Of a stretch of 64,000 bases of DNA, positions 7,770 through 17,242 are shown piece by piece. The notes under the pieces were generated by a model. It saw only the letters and a list, made by a program, of their open reading frames with translations. It did not search any database and was not told the origin of the DNA. A program made the position numbers and the translations under genes. Source of the DNA: a virus; the IMG/VR virus record IMGVR_UViG_3300017991_005548, positions 232,328 through 296,327 of that record; one strand, written 5' to 3'. Each line of letters opens with the position of its first letter. Position 1 is the first letter of the stretch.

Positions 7770-9605
7770 CTAAAATCTCATCCTAACAGTTACAGGTTCT
7801 GGAAGAGCAGGGTTCAGTCCATCAGTAGCAGAAGAAACAGCCCCTACTAAGCAATCAACTACATCATCTGTCTTCACATCTGCATTTTTATCTGGCAGAA
7901 GAGAAATTCCTCTTGCAATTCTTTTGAATTTTAAGTGTTGCATCTCTGCTAACATATATGAAGCATGTCCATCATCATCATAAAGATAAATTTCAGGATT
8001 TGGTTGATACTCCATCATCATCTTCATATTTCTATATAATTTCTGTTTAACACTTCTGTTATATTGAATCTTTTGACAATTTACTCCATGACTCCTCAAA
8101 AACTGCAAACTGTGTACAGACTGAAAGTCATCATAAGTAACTCTCAATGGTCTAAAGATTTTGCAAATAGTTAGAACATCTCTATCAATCTCATGGAATT
8201 GTAATCCAATACCTGGAACTGGTTTCCAGATCCATACGCCAGCTAATTCAACCATCCATCTCTTTTCCCCCTGATTGTTTCTATATTTCTTAGCGGCAAT
8301 CAAAACCATACTGAAGTTATTTCCGCCATTGGCTGGATCAACATGAGCATAATAATTGTATCCTGGTGCTGGTTTGGCATGAGGGCCAAGATCTGCCCTT
8401 ACACATCTTTCAAGCAATCCTTCCTCAAAATAGTTACCATAAATACCGCCACTAGCCCATTGAGCGCCATACTCAATAGCAAACATTTCTGGGTTACTCT
8501 CTCTATCACCAACCATCTCTTTGTTATAAAAATCAATATCATCATTTACACACCAAGTTGGCAACTGAAACGATAAGATAGAATCATCTTCTAATGATCT
8601 TCGATACATATCATAGAAAATACCCATCCTATTGTTCGGTGATGATATCATCACTATTCGAGCCGCATTATATTTGTAGAATTTAGATAATGATGGCTTT
8701 AATCTGTTGAAGAAATAGGTCCCTGTTACCTTACCACTCTCATCATAGAATGCAATCTCGTCAAACAGAATAAGAATAGCACTATATCCAGCAAGTGAGT
8801 CTGGATTACTATGACCACAAAGAAGTAGAATAGATCCCGCAACTTCAATGTCAACTCCCTGACTTTTCTTTTCTAAGTCAGAGTCAGTATACAAACGAAT
8901 CTCCGAAGAAATTGATTTAGCGATTCGTCCTTTGAAAAAAGGAGAGTTTCTAATTCTAGCCTGAATCTGTCCAAACAAACGTCCAGCCTGAGATTGTGAC
9001 AAGGCAACATTAATAATTGCAATTTCATCATCACTAGGTAGATTATAGTAGCTATGGGGATTACCCTCATTAATAACTAGTAACTTGTACGCTTCATACA
9101 CAGTTATGATTGAAGCCATCAAGGTTTTACTTCCACGTCTACCTAAGACAAGATGCAACATACTAAAATATTCAGGTCGTCTGTCTTCTGGCTTCTTCCC
9201 CTCATTTTCATCATTCCCCTTGGCCTTCTCATCGTGGAACCTGTCCATCTCGATCATTTTTTTGATAACCTCTTTGATGTTCCTTTCATAAGTAACACCT
9301 TCAAGAGTCTCATCTTCTTCATTACCGTAAAGCCACTCCCACTCTTCTTTATTGAGATGAAGGTCTTCATTTCCTATAGTGTTCTTGTAGAAGCACTTAA
9401 GGATAACTCTTTGGGAAGTCCAGAGATCAAGCTGATTCTCTTCTGATGGTAAGTTTAGGTAGTCTGGATGATCACAAAACGTTATGATATCGACTATCTC
9501 TTTGTAACCCTTGTTCTTTTTCAGAATCGGGTTTTTGGTATTAATCTGAAGTATTGCTTCTTCAAGTGGATTAATAGCTTTCTGCTTCTTCTGGCGACTC
9601 GACAT
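7770..9605 (-). CDS. terL: Terminase large subunit
   Basis: This is the DNA-packaging motor ATPase and nuclease. The start at 9605 (MSSRQKK, 611 residues) has GGAGG seven bases upstream and is preferred over an in-frame codon ten residues earlier. The ATPase domain carries a variant Walker A, LGRRGSKT (154-161), Walker B ILFDEIAF (279-286, with the catalytic Glu after Asp) and the SSP coupling motif near 321. The RNase H-like nuclease domain has its metal-binding acids at Asp423 (HVDPANGG), Asp492-493 (TYDDFQS) and Asp580-581 (KTDDVVD). All expected parts are present and the length is normal for phage terminases. It overlaps the upstream propeller gene by 35 bp. No small terminase subunit was identified nearby. 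Confidence 0.95.
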   Translation of the reverse strand: MSSRQKKQKAINPLEEAILQINTKNPILKKNKGYKEIVDIITFCDHPDYLNLPSEENQLDLWTSQRVILKCFYKNTIGNEDLHLNKEEWEWLYGNEEDETLEGVTYERNIKEVIKKMIEMDRFHDEKAKGNDENEGKKPEDRRPEYFSMLHLVLGRRGSKTLMASIITVYEAYKLLVINEGNPHSYYNLPSDDEIAIINVALSQSQAGRLFGQIQARIRNSPFFKGRIAKSISSEIRLYTDSDLEKKSQGVDIEVAGSILLLCGHSNPDSLAGYSAILILFDEIAFYDESGKVTGTYFFNRLKPSLSKFYKYNAARIVMISSPNNRMGIFYDMYRRSLEDDSILSFQLPTWCVNDDIDFYNKEMVGDRESNPEMFAIEYGAQWASGGIYGNYFEEGLLERCVRADLGPHAKPAPGYNYYAHVDPANGGNNFSMVLIAAKKYRNNQGEKRWMVELAGVWIWKPVPGIGLQFHEIDRDVLTICKIFRPLRVTYDDFQSVHSLQFLRSHGVNCQKIQYNRSVKQKLYRNMKMMMEYQPNPEIYLYDDDGHASYMLAEMQHLKFKRIARGISLLPDKNADVKTDDVVDCLVGAVSSATDGLNPALPEPVTVRMRF

Positions 9606-10422
9606 AATATTCCTCCAATATATAAACACAACCATTGTCTGATGGACAAAAGGTCAGAATTTTATTTCCAACCTTATATATTTCAAACAAATGAGTCGCA
9701 TCTCCTTCAGAGGAAAGCATATGCACAGTATTGTCACTTAAAAAGAAAAGTTTGTTCTTGACATAATATATGTCTTTTAGGTCTTTGCAGTCATCGATAA
9801 TTGTGTACGTTGAGTTTTTTCGTATCCCCCTTAAGCAATTGTTACCACTGTCTGCAAAACAGACAGTTTTTCCCATTATTGCAACTCCAGTTGGTTTAGA
9901 AATCCTCGTATTTTTTAAATTTGATATTGAGAATCCAGCCTTACCACAACCTATAAGTGGAAAGGCGTTCTCCTCATTCATTATAAAGCATCTGTGACAA
10001 TTTGTAGTGCTCCAGATGACTTGATTTTCTAATGAAGTTACATAAGTCCTTGAGTCGCTTCTTCCAAGGACTTTTCTTCTAAATTGTTTAGCACTGTTTT
10101 TTGAGATCAAATTCTCAAAATCCATCAACTCCAAATCGACTTTGTGAATTCGGCTACCACCTTCTGAAACTATATATAAACAATCATAACTGGAATTATA
10201 GCATATCGAACTGAAAGTTGAAAAGTCTGGCTTCTCAGTATATGTGAGTTCATAACGCCAATCAGGATTGCAGTCGCCATTATTCATCTTTCCTATGCCA
10301 TCATCATGTAGGAAAAACAGATTATCCCCAACACAACAAAAATCCTTGATCTCGAAGTTGATCTCGAAATTTCGTTGTTTTCGGGTGGTAAGGTTCTTTT
10401 CTGTAAGTTTATAGATCATCAA
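9571..10422 (-). CDS. NHL/propeller-like repeat protein
   Basis: This 283-residue protein has repeating units of about 40 residues that look like beta-propeller blades, for example RISKPTGVAIMGKTVCFADSG followed by NNCLRGI, a clear NHL-type signature, and SSYDCLYIVSEGGSRIHKVD. No signal peptide or membrane segment is seen. NHL propellers generally bind proteins, sugars or nucleic acids; the partner here is unknown. The gene overlaps both neighbours (14 bp with the upstream 455-residue gene and 35 bp with terL), indicating translational coupling with the packaging ATPase. Cysteines are unusually frequent for an intracellular protein (CCVG, NCHRC, GCGK). Confidence 0.7.
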   Translation of the reverse strand: MMIYKLTEKNLTTRKQRNFEINFEIKDFCCVGDNLFFLHDDGIGKMNNGDCNPDWRYELTYTEKPDFSTFSSICYNSSYDCLYIVSEGGSRIHKVDLELMDFENLISKNSAKQFRRKVLGRSDSRTYVTSLENQVIWSTTNCHRCFIMNEENAFPLIGCGKAGFSISNLKNTRISKPTGVAIMGKTVCFADSGNNCLRGIRKNSTYTIIDDCKDLKDIYYVKNKLFFLSDNTVHMLSSEGDATHLFEIYKVGNKILTFCPSDNGCVYILEEYYVESPEEAESY

Positions 10423-11776
10423 TGATTTCGAACTGATCTTCTACCATTCTACAAATGTGATTACCAAAGTTAATATCAACTTCCAAATGATCACCAAATG
10501 GTATAACTTGGACAACATGTCCTGTTTGTTGATAATAGCTTTCCAAAGTTGGATCAGTGCAAACAACAATTGCGCCTTTTCCATTTTGGTAGTAATCCTG
10601 TTCAGAGTATTTTGATCCTGCTTCTTTCGTCATTGAAGATGGATTAACAAACCAAGCAGGTTTGTCTCCTTTAAAAGAAACAGTAAAAGTTGATGCCGCC
10701 TTAGATTCTTTATCTATTGTTTCGAAAGTAGGGCTTTCATAGGGAAAGTCTTTAGGTATGTCTGGTAAACTACGTCCCTCTAAATGTAATACAGATGAAT
10801 TGTCTCCTACACAGCAATGCCCTATCTTCTCCACAATTGGCTTCCAATATGCTTGATAGAACTCCAGGGAGTGATATGGATACATATCCCTGATTTTGCC
10901 CCCAGGTCTTATGTCTTGCAAAAACAAATCTTTCCCAATATCTAATGCGATTACAATATCGTCACCATCAAATAAATCAATACCATGGGAATGTTTTACC
11001 CATACTGCACTTGGATGATTATTTTCAACTGCTGAACAAGCACGTTTGCCATACTCATTCATCAACTCTTGGATTGCATCAGCGTCGATGTCTCCCCAAG
11101 CATCTTGATAAGAAGTAAGAGATTGGGCTTGCTTTATTAAAGACTTAGATGAGGCCATCGGCATTTCCATTGGATCGGCCATTGGCATCCCTCCCATCGG
11201 ATCGGCCATCGGATCAGCCATTGGATCAGCCATTGGGACATCTTCCTCTTCTTCACTTTCTTTTTTGTCCTTGGCTAAATCCTCAGAATAATATTTGTGG
11301 ACAAGTTCCTTTATTTTAGAAATAATTCCGTTCAGTCTTTCTTCGCTTTTTTCTTTATCTTCTTCTTCAGCGAGTTCATCTTCGTCCATGTTGTCTATCA
11401 CAAACAAAATTTCACTAACAACAGCTTTTGCTTCGAAGTAATTTACTTTCTTCTGATTCTTATCCTCTTCATCCATGCCATCCGCCGTATCCACGAGACC
11501 ATCATAAATTTCTTCATAATGATCTGCTAATCTCGTCTCTGCCGAAACATCTTCTACTAATGGCTTTTGCAAATCCTCTATAGCGAATTTTTCTAAAGCG
11601 TCAATGTGATAAGAATGTTTCTCCGCAATTTGTTTGGCATCGCTATATGCTTCCCAGGCGTAACGATACAAAGGTTCTGAGAATTTTGTAAGGTTACTGT
11701 GATGGATGGATGAGAATTTGTTTATTGTAAAACAATATCTGTCTTTTATCTTGAAAACTTTAATGTGTTTGTTCAT
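10409..11776 (-). CDS. Two-part hypothetical protein with MADP repeat linker
   Basis: The 455 residues fall into a mostly helical, acidic N-terminal region (about 35-175), a Met/Ala/Asp/Pro repeat linker of MADP units (181-208), and the shared motif SLIKQAQS (212-219). A C-terminal globular region (about 220-455) follows, with strand-rich segments such as SAVWVKHSHGIDLFDGDDIVIALDIG. No family is recognised. The layout, with a low-complexity linker ending in an AQS motif just ahead of a new domain, matches other proteins in this block and would fit proteolytic separation of the two parts. It is the first gene after the reductase terminator. Confidence 0.7.
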   Translation of the reverse strand: MNKHIKVFKIKDRYCFTINKFSSIHHSNLTKFSEPLYRYAWEAYSDAKQIAEKHSYHIDALEKFAIEDLQKPLVEDVSAETRLADHYEEIYDGLVDTADGMDEEDKNQKKVNYFEAKAVVSEILFVIDNMDEDELAEEEDKEKSEERLNGIISKIKELVHKYYSEDLAKDKKESEEEEDVPMADPMADPMADPMGGMPMADPMEMPMASSKSLIKQAQSLTSYQDAWGDIDADAIQELMNEYGKRACSAVENNHPSAVWVKHSHGIDLFDGDDIVIALDIGKDLFLQDIRPGGKIRDMYPYHSLEFYQAYWKPIVEKIGHCCVGDNSSVLHLEGRSLPDIPKDFPYESPTFETIDKESKAASTFTVSFKGDKPAWFVNPSSMTKEAGSKYSEQDYYQNGKGAIVVCTDPTLESYYQQTGHVVQVIPFGDHLEVDINFGNHICRMVEDQFEIIDDL

Positions 11777-11788
11777 AGCTAAAACCTA

Positions 11789-11831
11789 AAAAAGGCTGTA
11801 TCGTGTTTATTTCCACAAATACAGCCTTTTT
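11789..11831 (-). terminator. Rho-independent terminator after the reductase gene
   Basis: AAAAAGGCTGTAT (11789-11801) and ATACAGCCTTTTT (11819-11831) form a perfect 13-bp stem with a 17-base loop, flanked by A/T runs that would work in both directions. It begins 14 bp past the stop of the ribonucleotide reductase on the minus strand and fills most of the gap to the next gene. Confidence 0.88.
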
Positions 11832-11844
11832 ACCTTTTATATGA

Positions 11845-14800
11845 TTACGAGTCTTTTTCGCTTAGCTTCTCACGTATGGATACTCCAAGTGCTCCGCTTT
11901 CACAATGACCGCCTGAGCAAGCGTCTCCAGCCCCGCCACCATAATTGTCTAAATTGCCATATTCATCTTCATAACATCCTGACCAGTCAACATCAATATA
12001 TGTTCTAGTCAGATCTAACCACTTCTTCCAGTTCGCGACATCTTTAAGGCAATATGTCATTTTTCTAACATCACCTTCAAAATAGCGATCTGCAAATTGT
12101 TTTGCCCTTCTGACCCAATCCAATTTTTCTTTGTAGTTTTCTACATTATGGTTAAGCCAAGCTTCAAGTAGTTTGTCTGGAGAGTCAGGGGACAATCCTT
12201 CGTTTTTCCACTTGATCCCATTTGTTTCAAAATCTCTGGAGATCTTATTTCTTAAAGGATCAACATAGATAATCTCTCCAATGCCAAGCAAACAATCACA
12301 AGCTTCCCAAAGATTGTCTTTAAATACTCTCAATCCGTCAACAATAAGACCGCTGGCGAATAAACTGCCATCCCCATACTCTCTGACGATCTCTGTGATG
12401 GTCATAACTGCCGTAAAAGGCGCTTGAGGGTAATCTTTGTCCCCAGACATAGGTAACATAGAAATTCCCGCATAATACCTTCTATTGCGATAAATGTGGT
12501 TAGCAACATCATCCCATTCATGTGGCTTGATGTTAATAGTGTTTGATACATTATGTCTTAGCCAAGGATAAATAGCCGTATCATGTCTTGTCCCTGACTC
12601 AACCCAATTCTGTTGAGTAAGCTTAACATTCTCAAGAAGAGTTATGGCACCGACCTGATTTTTGGTTTTGGCTCCATCAGGAACTTCGCATAAGAAGGTA
12701 ATAACAACATCAGTGTTATTATTTGACCATACTGATTCTTCGATAGCATCTGGGTTATGTTTTTCAAAATATTTCAGCGGAGTCTCAAGTTTGTTTGCTT
12801 GAACTCTCCTGAAATATCTTTTGGCATGATGAGGATGAATCCCAGATGCAGTTCCCAAAACACAACTCGTAGATCCAGCAGGCTTAACACATGTAGCTCT
12901 TGCACATAAATTGATGCCAAGTATTCCTGCAATCTTCTCATTAGTTTTAAGAATAAGTTTAGCACCCTTCCTTTGTAATGCAGGATCAAAGGCCATATCA
13001 GGATTATCTGCCATACCTGTCATAGAAACACCGAGAAGTGCCTCAAGCTTTACGATTTCCTGAGTGATGTTGCCCAAATAATGAAAGGTATCATACGAAG
13101 CTTGAATAGTGCCAATGATTGCCGCCGCTTTACAAGAGTCAAGAAAATCCTCTTCGGTTTTAACCTTCTTTACATTGATCTCACATAAATTGCAAAATTG
13201 CCATCCGCTAAGATATTCATTATTGTCCTGAGCGATAACAGCAGAGGCAAATTCTTTGCGGAATTGATCATTCAAAGGGAGCTTTGGGACCATGCCGATT
13301 TCAACACAGTTATGTACATAAACTCCGTTTCCATCGAACGCATGAACAACGGGAACAGTACAATCATATACTTTTTCAATCCCCTTACTCTCTTTAGAGG
13401 CAACTGTAGCTATGAATTTACTCTTATTTGGTTTTCTTTTATATTGACTCAACAAACTATCAAGTTTTTGAATTTTATATGGTTCTGAAAACCCGATCCT
13501 ATTTCTATAAACCCAAATAGATTCATTTGAAATAACAAGTTCATGGGCCGTTTGGCAAAAATAATCTTTTTTACCACCTTTTCCGTCAGGCATTGGTTTA
13601 AAACCCTCACCTCTACGGTTTTTATAAACTTTAGACACAATACCAAGGCGGAGGAGCATCCTTTGTACAGTTTTTAAATTGTTAAGAGAGATGCTGTGTA
13701 AACGTATTGACATCCCCTTCTTTAAATCGCCCTGGACAGATCCATCTGCATCAAAATACCCCTGAAGGAACCCTCTATACATATCTGAAGAACTTCCCTC
13801 TATTTTACACCCTATCTCCTTTTCACCACGTTTTATTCCGTAGTATTCTGCCATCTTTTTTAACCCAGAAGAATATAACCTTAATTTACCGACATTTGAC
13901 GTTTGTTTTCCTCCTGTCATTTCTTTATATGTATGAAGTCCTGACATTTTTATTCTTTTGATAGCCATCTTCATCATATGAGACCTTGACTCTCCCCAAT
14001 AGTCAAGCAATGCACTATTTTTAGTAAAGGTTCCGTCCCCAAGCAAACTGCCCAACAACCAACCTTTATCAAAGGTTTCATGAAACCCTTCTCCCTTCCA
14101 TGTAAGATTTTGGTGATTATGTAAAACTATTTGATCTCCAACGTTTAGGTCTTTCAGTTCAACCCAACCCTCTGGAGTCATTATCTGGTGATTACTGGTC
14201 GCCTCTATGCAAAATCCCTCTTTAGTTTCTAAACCAAAAAGCTCTTTTTCCCCAGTTTCAAACATCCCCTTTTTTGTAGTAGGATATACTTGACCATCAA
14301 CTATTGCTCCAAACTGTTTGCCCAAAAGATTTTTTGCTTTCTTCGGGCCATGATCTGTCATAACCCAAGTGTCACCACTAACACATGGATTATAAACGAT
14401 GTCATTACTTTCTGCCCAAACGAAGCCTGGTTCACCAAATTCTTTGTTCAATTCAATGAATTTCATGAACTGCTCTTTGGAGGTTTCGCTTCGCACTAAA
14501 ATAACAGAATTATTTGATCTTCCTCTTTGAGGATTCTCTTTGCGCCAAGCGCCAGTTTTGGCTTTTGCCATCTCTTCGTCTTCAGGAGAGAATAAACAAA
14601 TAGATGCACTGCGGCGAATTCCACCAGACAAAACAGCATCAGAGGAATGCATCATGATATCATAAGCATCAATTGGCCTAAGACAGTCACCAAACTTACA
14701 ACATCTATTAAGCAGAACATTGATATTATATAGTGATATTTTCAGTCCATCTGGTCCAGGGGCCTTGCTTCCTGAGGAAATTGGAGCACCTTCTGGTCGA

Positions 14801-15348
14801 ATTTGGGAAAAATCGAAGATCACTTCATATCCTTGATATTCTGGGAAAGGAACGTCATCTCCAATAAAAAATGAAGATAACAAAACCCCGACAGAATCGG
14901 CCCATCCTTCGATGCTGTCTGGGATTACGAAAGTCTTAGTCCCTTTAGTCGGGTTGGCTATGCCAGGAAGCTTCGCGACATGGTGGGTTTGAACTGAAAA
15001 TCCGATTCCACAACCACAAAGTAAAAGGAACATACCTTCTTGAAAAAATCTTGGTCTGTCACAATACGAGACCGTACAATTGTATAACTTCTCATGCTTG
15101 TCTAGAATTGGTTTCCCCCCAAACTGCAATGCCCTTTGAGATCCAAGAACCCTTTTTCTTCGAACCATTCGTTCTGCGAAATCCATTTCTTCTTTTAATT
15201 GCTCACAAATCTCTGGCCCAAGCTTCTTTCGATGCATGTCAAATACTCTAGTGACTTGTTCTTCCCAAGTCTCTCGTCTTTTCATCTCAGGTAGGTATTT
15301 GGCATACTTCGAAAAACGTGTATATTCTTGAAGTGCTCTGACGGACAT
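11845..15348 (-). CDS. nrdJ: Class II (B12-dependent) ribonucleotide reductase with intein
   Basis: The enzyme makes deoxynucleotides for phage replication through a thiyl radical. The extein parts (residues 1-321 and 681-1167, about 808 residues) resemble monomeric adenosylcobalamin-dependent reductases. Matching segments are LYNCTVSYC (88-96, first redox cysteine region), the loop ISSGSKAPGPDG, SGGIRRSA, the catalytic NPCVE segment, CNLCEIN carrying the second redox cysteine, CVKPAGSTS, and a C-terminal C-SGGH-C pair (1144/1149) for re-reduction. An in-frame 359-residue intein (322-680) splits the NP|CVE active site. The exact subclass (ribonucleoside triphosphate or diphosphate) is inferred. 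The gene follows the AAA ATPase by 11 bp and ends at a strong terminator. Confidence 0.92.
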   Translation of the reverse strand: MSVRALQEYTRFSKYAKYLPEMKRRETWEEQVTRVFDMHRKKLGPEICEQLKEEMDFAERMVRRKRVLGSQRALQFGGKPILDKHEKLYNCTVSYCDRPRFFQEGMFLLLCGCGIGFSVQTHHVAKLPGIANPTKGTKTFVIPDSIEGWADSVGVLLSSFFIGDDVPFPEYQGYEVIFDFSQIRPEGAPISSGSKAPGPDGLKISLYNINVLLNRCCKFGDCLRPIDAYDIMMHSSDAVLSGGIRRSASICLFSPEDEEMAKAKTGAWRKENPQRGRSNNSVILVRSETSKEQFMKFIELNKEFGEPGFVWAESNDIVYNPCVSGDTWVMTDHGPKKAKNLLGKQFGAIVDGQVYPTTKKGMFETGEKELFGLETKEGFCIEATSNHQIMTPEGWVELKDLNVGDQIVLHNHQNLTWKGEGFHETFDKGWLLGSLLGDGTFTKNSALLDYWGESRSHMMKMAIKRIKMSGLHTYKEMTGGKQTSNVGKLRLYSSGLKKMAEYYGIKRGEKEIGCKIEGSSSDMYRGFLQGYFDADGSVQGDLKKGMSIRLHSISLNNLKTVQRMLLRLGIVSKVYKNRRGEGFKPMPDGKGGKKDYFCQTAHELVISNESIWVYRNRIGFSEPYKIQKLDSLLSQYKRKPNKSKFIATVASKESKGIEKVYDCTVPVVHAFDGNGVYVHNCVEIGMVPKLPLNDQFRKEFASAVIAQDNNEYLSGWQFCNLCEINVKKVKTEEDFLDSCKAAAIIGTIQASYDTFHYLGNITQEIVKLEALLGVSMTGMADNPDMAFDPALQRKGAKLILKTNEKIAGILGINLCARATCVKPAGSTSCVLGTASGIHPHHAKRYFRRVQANKLETPLKYFEKHNPDAIEESVWSNNNTDVVITFLCEVPDGAKTKNQVGAITLLENVKLTQQNWVESGTRHDTAIYPWLRHNVSNTINIKPHEWDDVANHIYRNRRYYAGISMLPMSGDKDYPQAPFTAVMTITEIVREYGDGSLFASGLIVDGLRVFKDNLWEACDCLLGIGEIIYVDPLRNKISRDFETNGIKWKNEGLSPDSPDKLLEAWLNHNVENYKEKLDWVRRAKQFADRYFEGDVRKMTYCLKDVANWKKWLDLTRTYIDVDWSGCYEDEYGNLDNYGGGAGDACSGGHCESGALGVSIREKLSEKDS
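13309..14385 (-). other. LAGLIDADG intein within the reductase
   Basis: The insert starts with Cys322 (CVSGDTWV, splicing block A), has the block B His in TSNHQIMTPEG, and ends with block F/G (KVYDCTVPVVHAFDGNGVYVHN, split here as KVYDCTV to residue 665 and a terminal His679-Asn680), followed by Cys681 of the extein. Two homing-endonuclease motifs are visible: LLGSLLGDG (431-439) and FLQGYFDADG (527-536). All residues needed for splicing appear intact, so the protein should self-excise, and the endonuclease may be active or recently so. The junctions were read codon by codon: Pro321 ends at 14386 and Cys681 starts at 13308. Confidence 0.93.
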
Positions 15349-15359
15349 AAAGTGTCTCC

Positions 15360-16580
15360 TTATTTCTCTATTAAATCTTCTACAAAACTACTGACAACTT
15401 CGAACATAAACTGCTTTACATCCCCCCTAAAGTCATCCACATCATCGATTGGTTGATCCAATCGTTTCAATAACTCTCTCCCATCTTCAACAATGTCTTC
15501 TGTGTCATCAAACGTTTGCAGTTTTATCAGAGCATCTTTGATTTCATCATGCACTTGCAATCTCCAGGGTTCTTTGCGATAAATATCACTACAATTTAAC
15601 AATCTCAAGTCATGAACTTGGTTTTTGTCTGAAAAATTTCTGGAGATATGATAGCTATGAGTTGTTGTGATGATTTGACTATCCTCAAAACATCTTTTCA
15701 TAGCCCTGATTAAAGGTAAATGTCTTCCACTTTCAACATGCATTTCTACATTATCTATTAGGATTATAGATGGGACGTATTCTAAATTCAAAAGAGAAGA
15801 AAATGTTTTCATGATTTTCCTCTCTCCATCGCTACATTCTTTATAGTGAATTGTTTCATTGGGTTTGTGTACGTAGAACCCGAACACATACTCTTTTTTA
15901 ATTCTGGAGTTTCCGACAGAGAATTCCGTTTCTTCTTCTTCTATCTCAAATCCAGTTACAGCTTCAAACAATTCTTTGAAGATCACCCATTTACCTCTGT
16001 CCAATTGGAACTTTCTTAGCTCCTGATCAAATCGAGTGAAGTAACATAATCTCATTACGAGATTTCTGATTTTTTCAGGGTGTCCTTTCTTAAATCCCTC
16101 CTTAGTGAGTATAACTTCATAATCTCCCAAAGATGTCCCCAGAGTTGCCCTAATGCAGAAGTCGGCATCCCCATAAACACCTGACTTATCCCCTCCTTCC
16201 ACATGACGAACAGCCTTACCAAGTATGGATTTTAGACGAACTTCATCATATTGTTCGTAATTAGTAAAAAGGGAGTAAATAATTTCAAGGGTTGTTGACT
16301 TTCCACAGCCATTGGGTCCGATAAAACAGGCAAAATTGCTGGTTTCATCTTTATAAGTAAAGTCTATTAAGAAGTCATGGAAGATTTTATAGTCTCTTAT
16401 GTAGAGACGCTTCACTTTGACGTAAGGAAAATCTTTCTCTGAGAAATTGGGCATAGCAGAAATGAGCTTCTGAAGGTCATCAGTGACATTTGTCTCATTG
16501 GTTACCTGATCTTCGGCACAATCAAACTCAGTTTTGTTCTCTATGAAAAAATCTTTACCTTTTGTCGTCACTTCGTCCAT
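15360..16580 (-). CDS. SMC/RecF-like AAA ATPase
   Basis: This 406-residue ATPase is of the ABC/AAA15 type. Walker A is GPNGCGKST (88-96), a degenerate signature CSDGERK occurs at 249-255, Walker B is SIILIDNVEM (271-280) with the catalytic acid as Glu279, and the switch His is in TTTHS (305-309). The short middle region (about 100-240) lacks the long coiled coil of SMC proteins, so it looks like the compact ATPases of overcoming-lysogenization or AAA15 type, which act in DNA repair or, with a partner nuclease or toxin, in defence. No TOPRIM domain is fused. It overlaps the 62-residue gene by 26 bp and precedes the reductase by 11 bp. The cellular role is not clear. Confidence 0.8.
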   Translation of the reverse strand: MDEVTTKGKDFFIENKTEFDCAEDQVTNETNVTDDLQKLISAMPNFSEKDFPYVKVKRLYIRDYKIFHDFLIDFTYKDETSNFACFIGPNGCGKSTTLEIIYSLFTNYEQYDEVRLKSILGKAVRHVEGGDKSGVYGDADFCIRATLGTSLGDYEVILTKEGFKKGHPEKIRNLVMRLCYFTRFDQELRKFQLDRGKWVIFKELFEAVTGFEIEEEETEFSVGNSRIKKEYVFGFYVHKPNETIHYKECSDGERKIMKTFSSLLNLEYVPSIILIDNVEMHVESGRHLPLIRAMKRCFEDSQIITTTHSYHISRNFSDKNQVHDLRLLNCSDIYRKEPWRLQVHDEIKDALIKLQTFDDTEDIVEDGRELLKRLDQPIDDVDDFRGDVKQFMFEVVSSFVEDLIEK

Positions 16581-16743
16581 ACTTGCCTCCGCATAACTTC
16601 TTTGTTACTGTTCTATCAATAATCATTCGTCGTTTTTCATATTCAGTTTCAGGTTCAGGTGCAGGTTTATTTTCTGTATTTACTCTTGCACCATCTGGCA
16701 CATGGACATAGAATCCACCCAATTCATATTTTTCATCATTCAT
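16555..16743 (-). CDS. Small hypothetical protein
   Basis: A 62-residue, charged, Pro-containing protein (NTENKPAPEPETEYEKRR) with no recognised domain; the first 20 residues (YELGGFYVHVPDG) look like a beta hairpin. It sits between the 156-residue gene (4-bp gap) and the ATPase (26-bp overlap) in the same operon. The interlocked spacing supports it as a real gene. Confidence 0.55.
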   Translation of the reverse strand: MNDEKYELGGFYVHVPDGARVNTENKPAPEPETEYEKRRMIIDRTVTKKLCGGKYGRSDDKR

Positions 16744-16747
16744 TCTA

Positions 16748-17218
16748 TTACCAATCCAAAGATCTGAGTTCTTCAGTAAGTATTCTGGGCAGTAGACTTA
16801 TGTGAAATTTAAATTTTGCAACATTTCCGAGAACTGTTACACCAAACTTTCTATGAGTTTTTGACGATATCGCCTCAATATAATCTTGTGCTTCTAATTT
16901 AGAGGTTAACTCTACAAATTGGCTGATATTCTCTCTTACCAAGAACTCTCCCAAGAAGTCGATCATGAAAGTGGAGAAGAACTCTTTCTCATATTTGATG
17001 TAGGTTTCTCTATCAAACCCCATATCATCCATGAATACTGAGAAAGTGATATCTTCGGTATCAATCGCTTCTTCATTTTCATTTTGAGACTGGACAAAAG
17101 AAAGAGATCTGATTTGAGGCTTCGTTTTTATAAAGCGCTCAATCATTTCTCGACAATGAAAACACTTGCCTCCATTCGAGTCTTGAAACAACTTATTGTT
17201 TGTTTGCTCTTTATTCAC
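16748..17218 (-). CDS. Hypothetical protein with N-terminal CxxC
   Basis: This 156-residue protein begins at a GTG (17218), the first start in the frame. It has a CFHC motif at about residues 19-22, possibly half of a metal site, and then mostly helical, acidic and aromatic-rich sequence (EKEFFSTFMIDFLGEFLV) ending in a strand-like GVTVLGNVAKFKFHISLLP segment. It does not match a family I know. It leads the operon that runs through the 62-residue gene and the AAA ATPase to the reductase, and so could be a partner of the ATPase. Confidence 0.65.
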   Translation of the reverse strand: MNKEQTNNKLFQDSNGGKCFHCREMIERFIKTKPQIRSLSFVQSQNENEEAIDTEDITFSVFMDDMGFDRETYIKYEKEFFSTFMIDFLGEFLVRENISQFVELTSKLEAQDYIEAISSKTHRKFGVTVLGNVAKFKFHISLLPRILTEELRSLDW

Positions 17219-17242
17219 TTAATCTTGCCCTTGTTAGATTAT

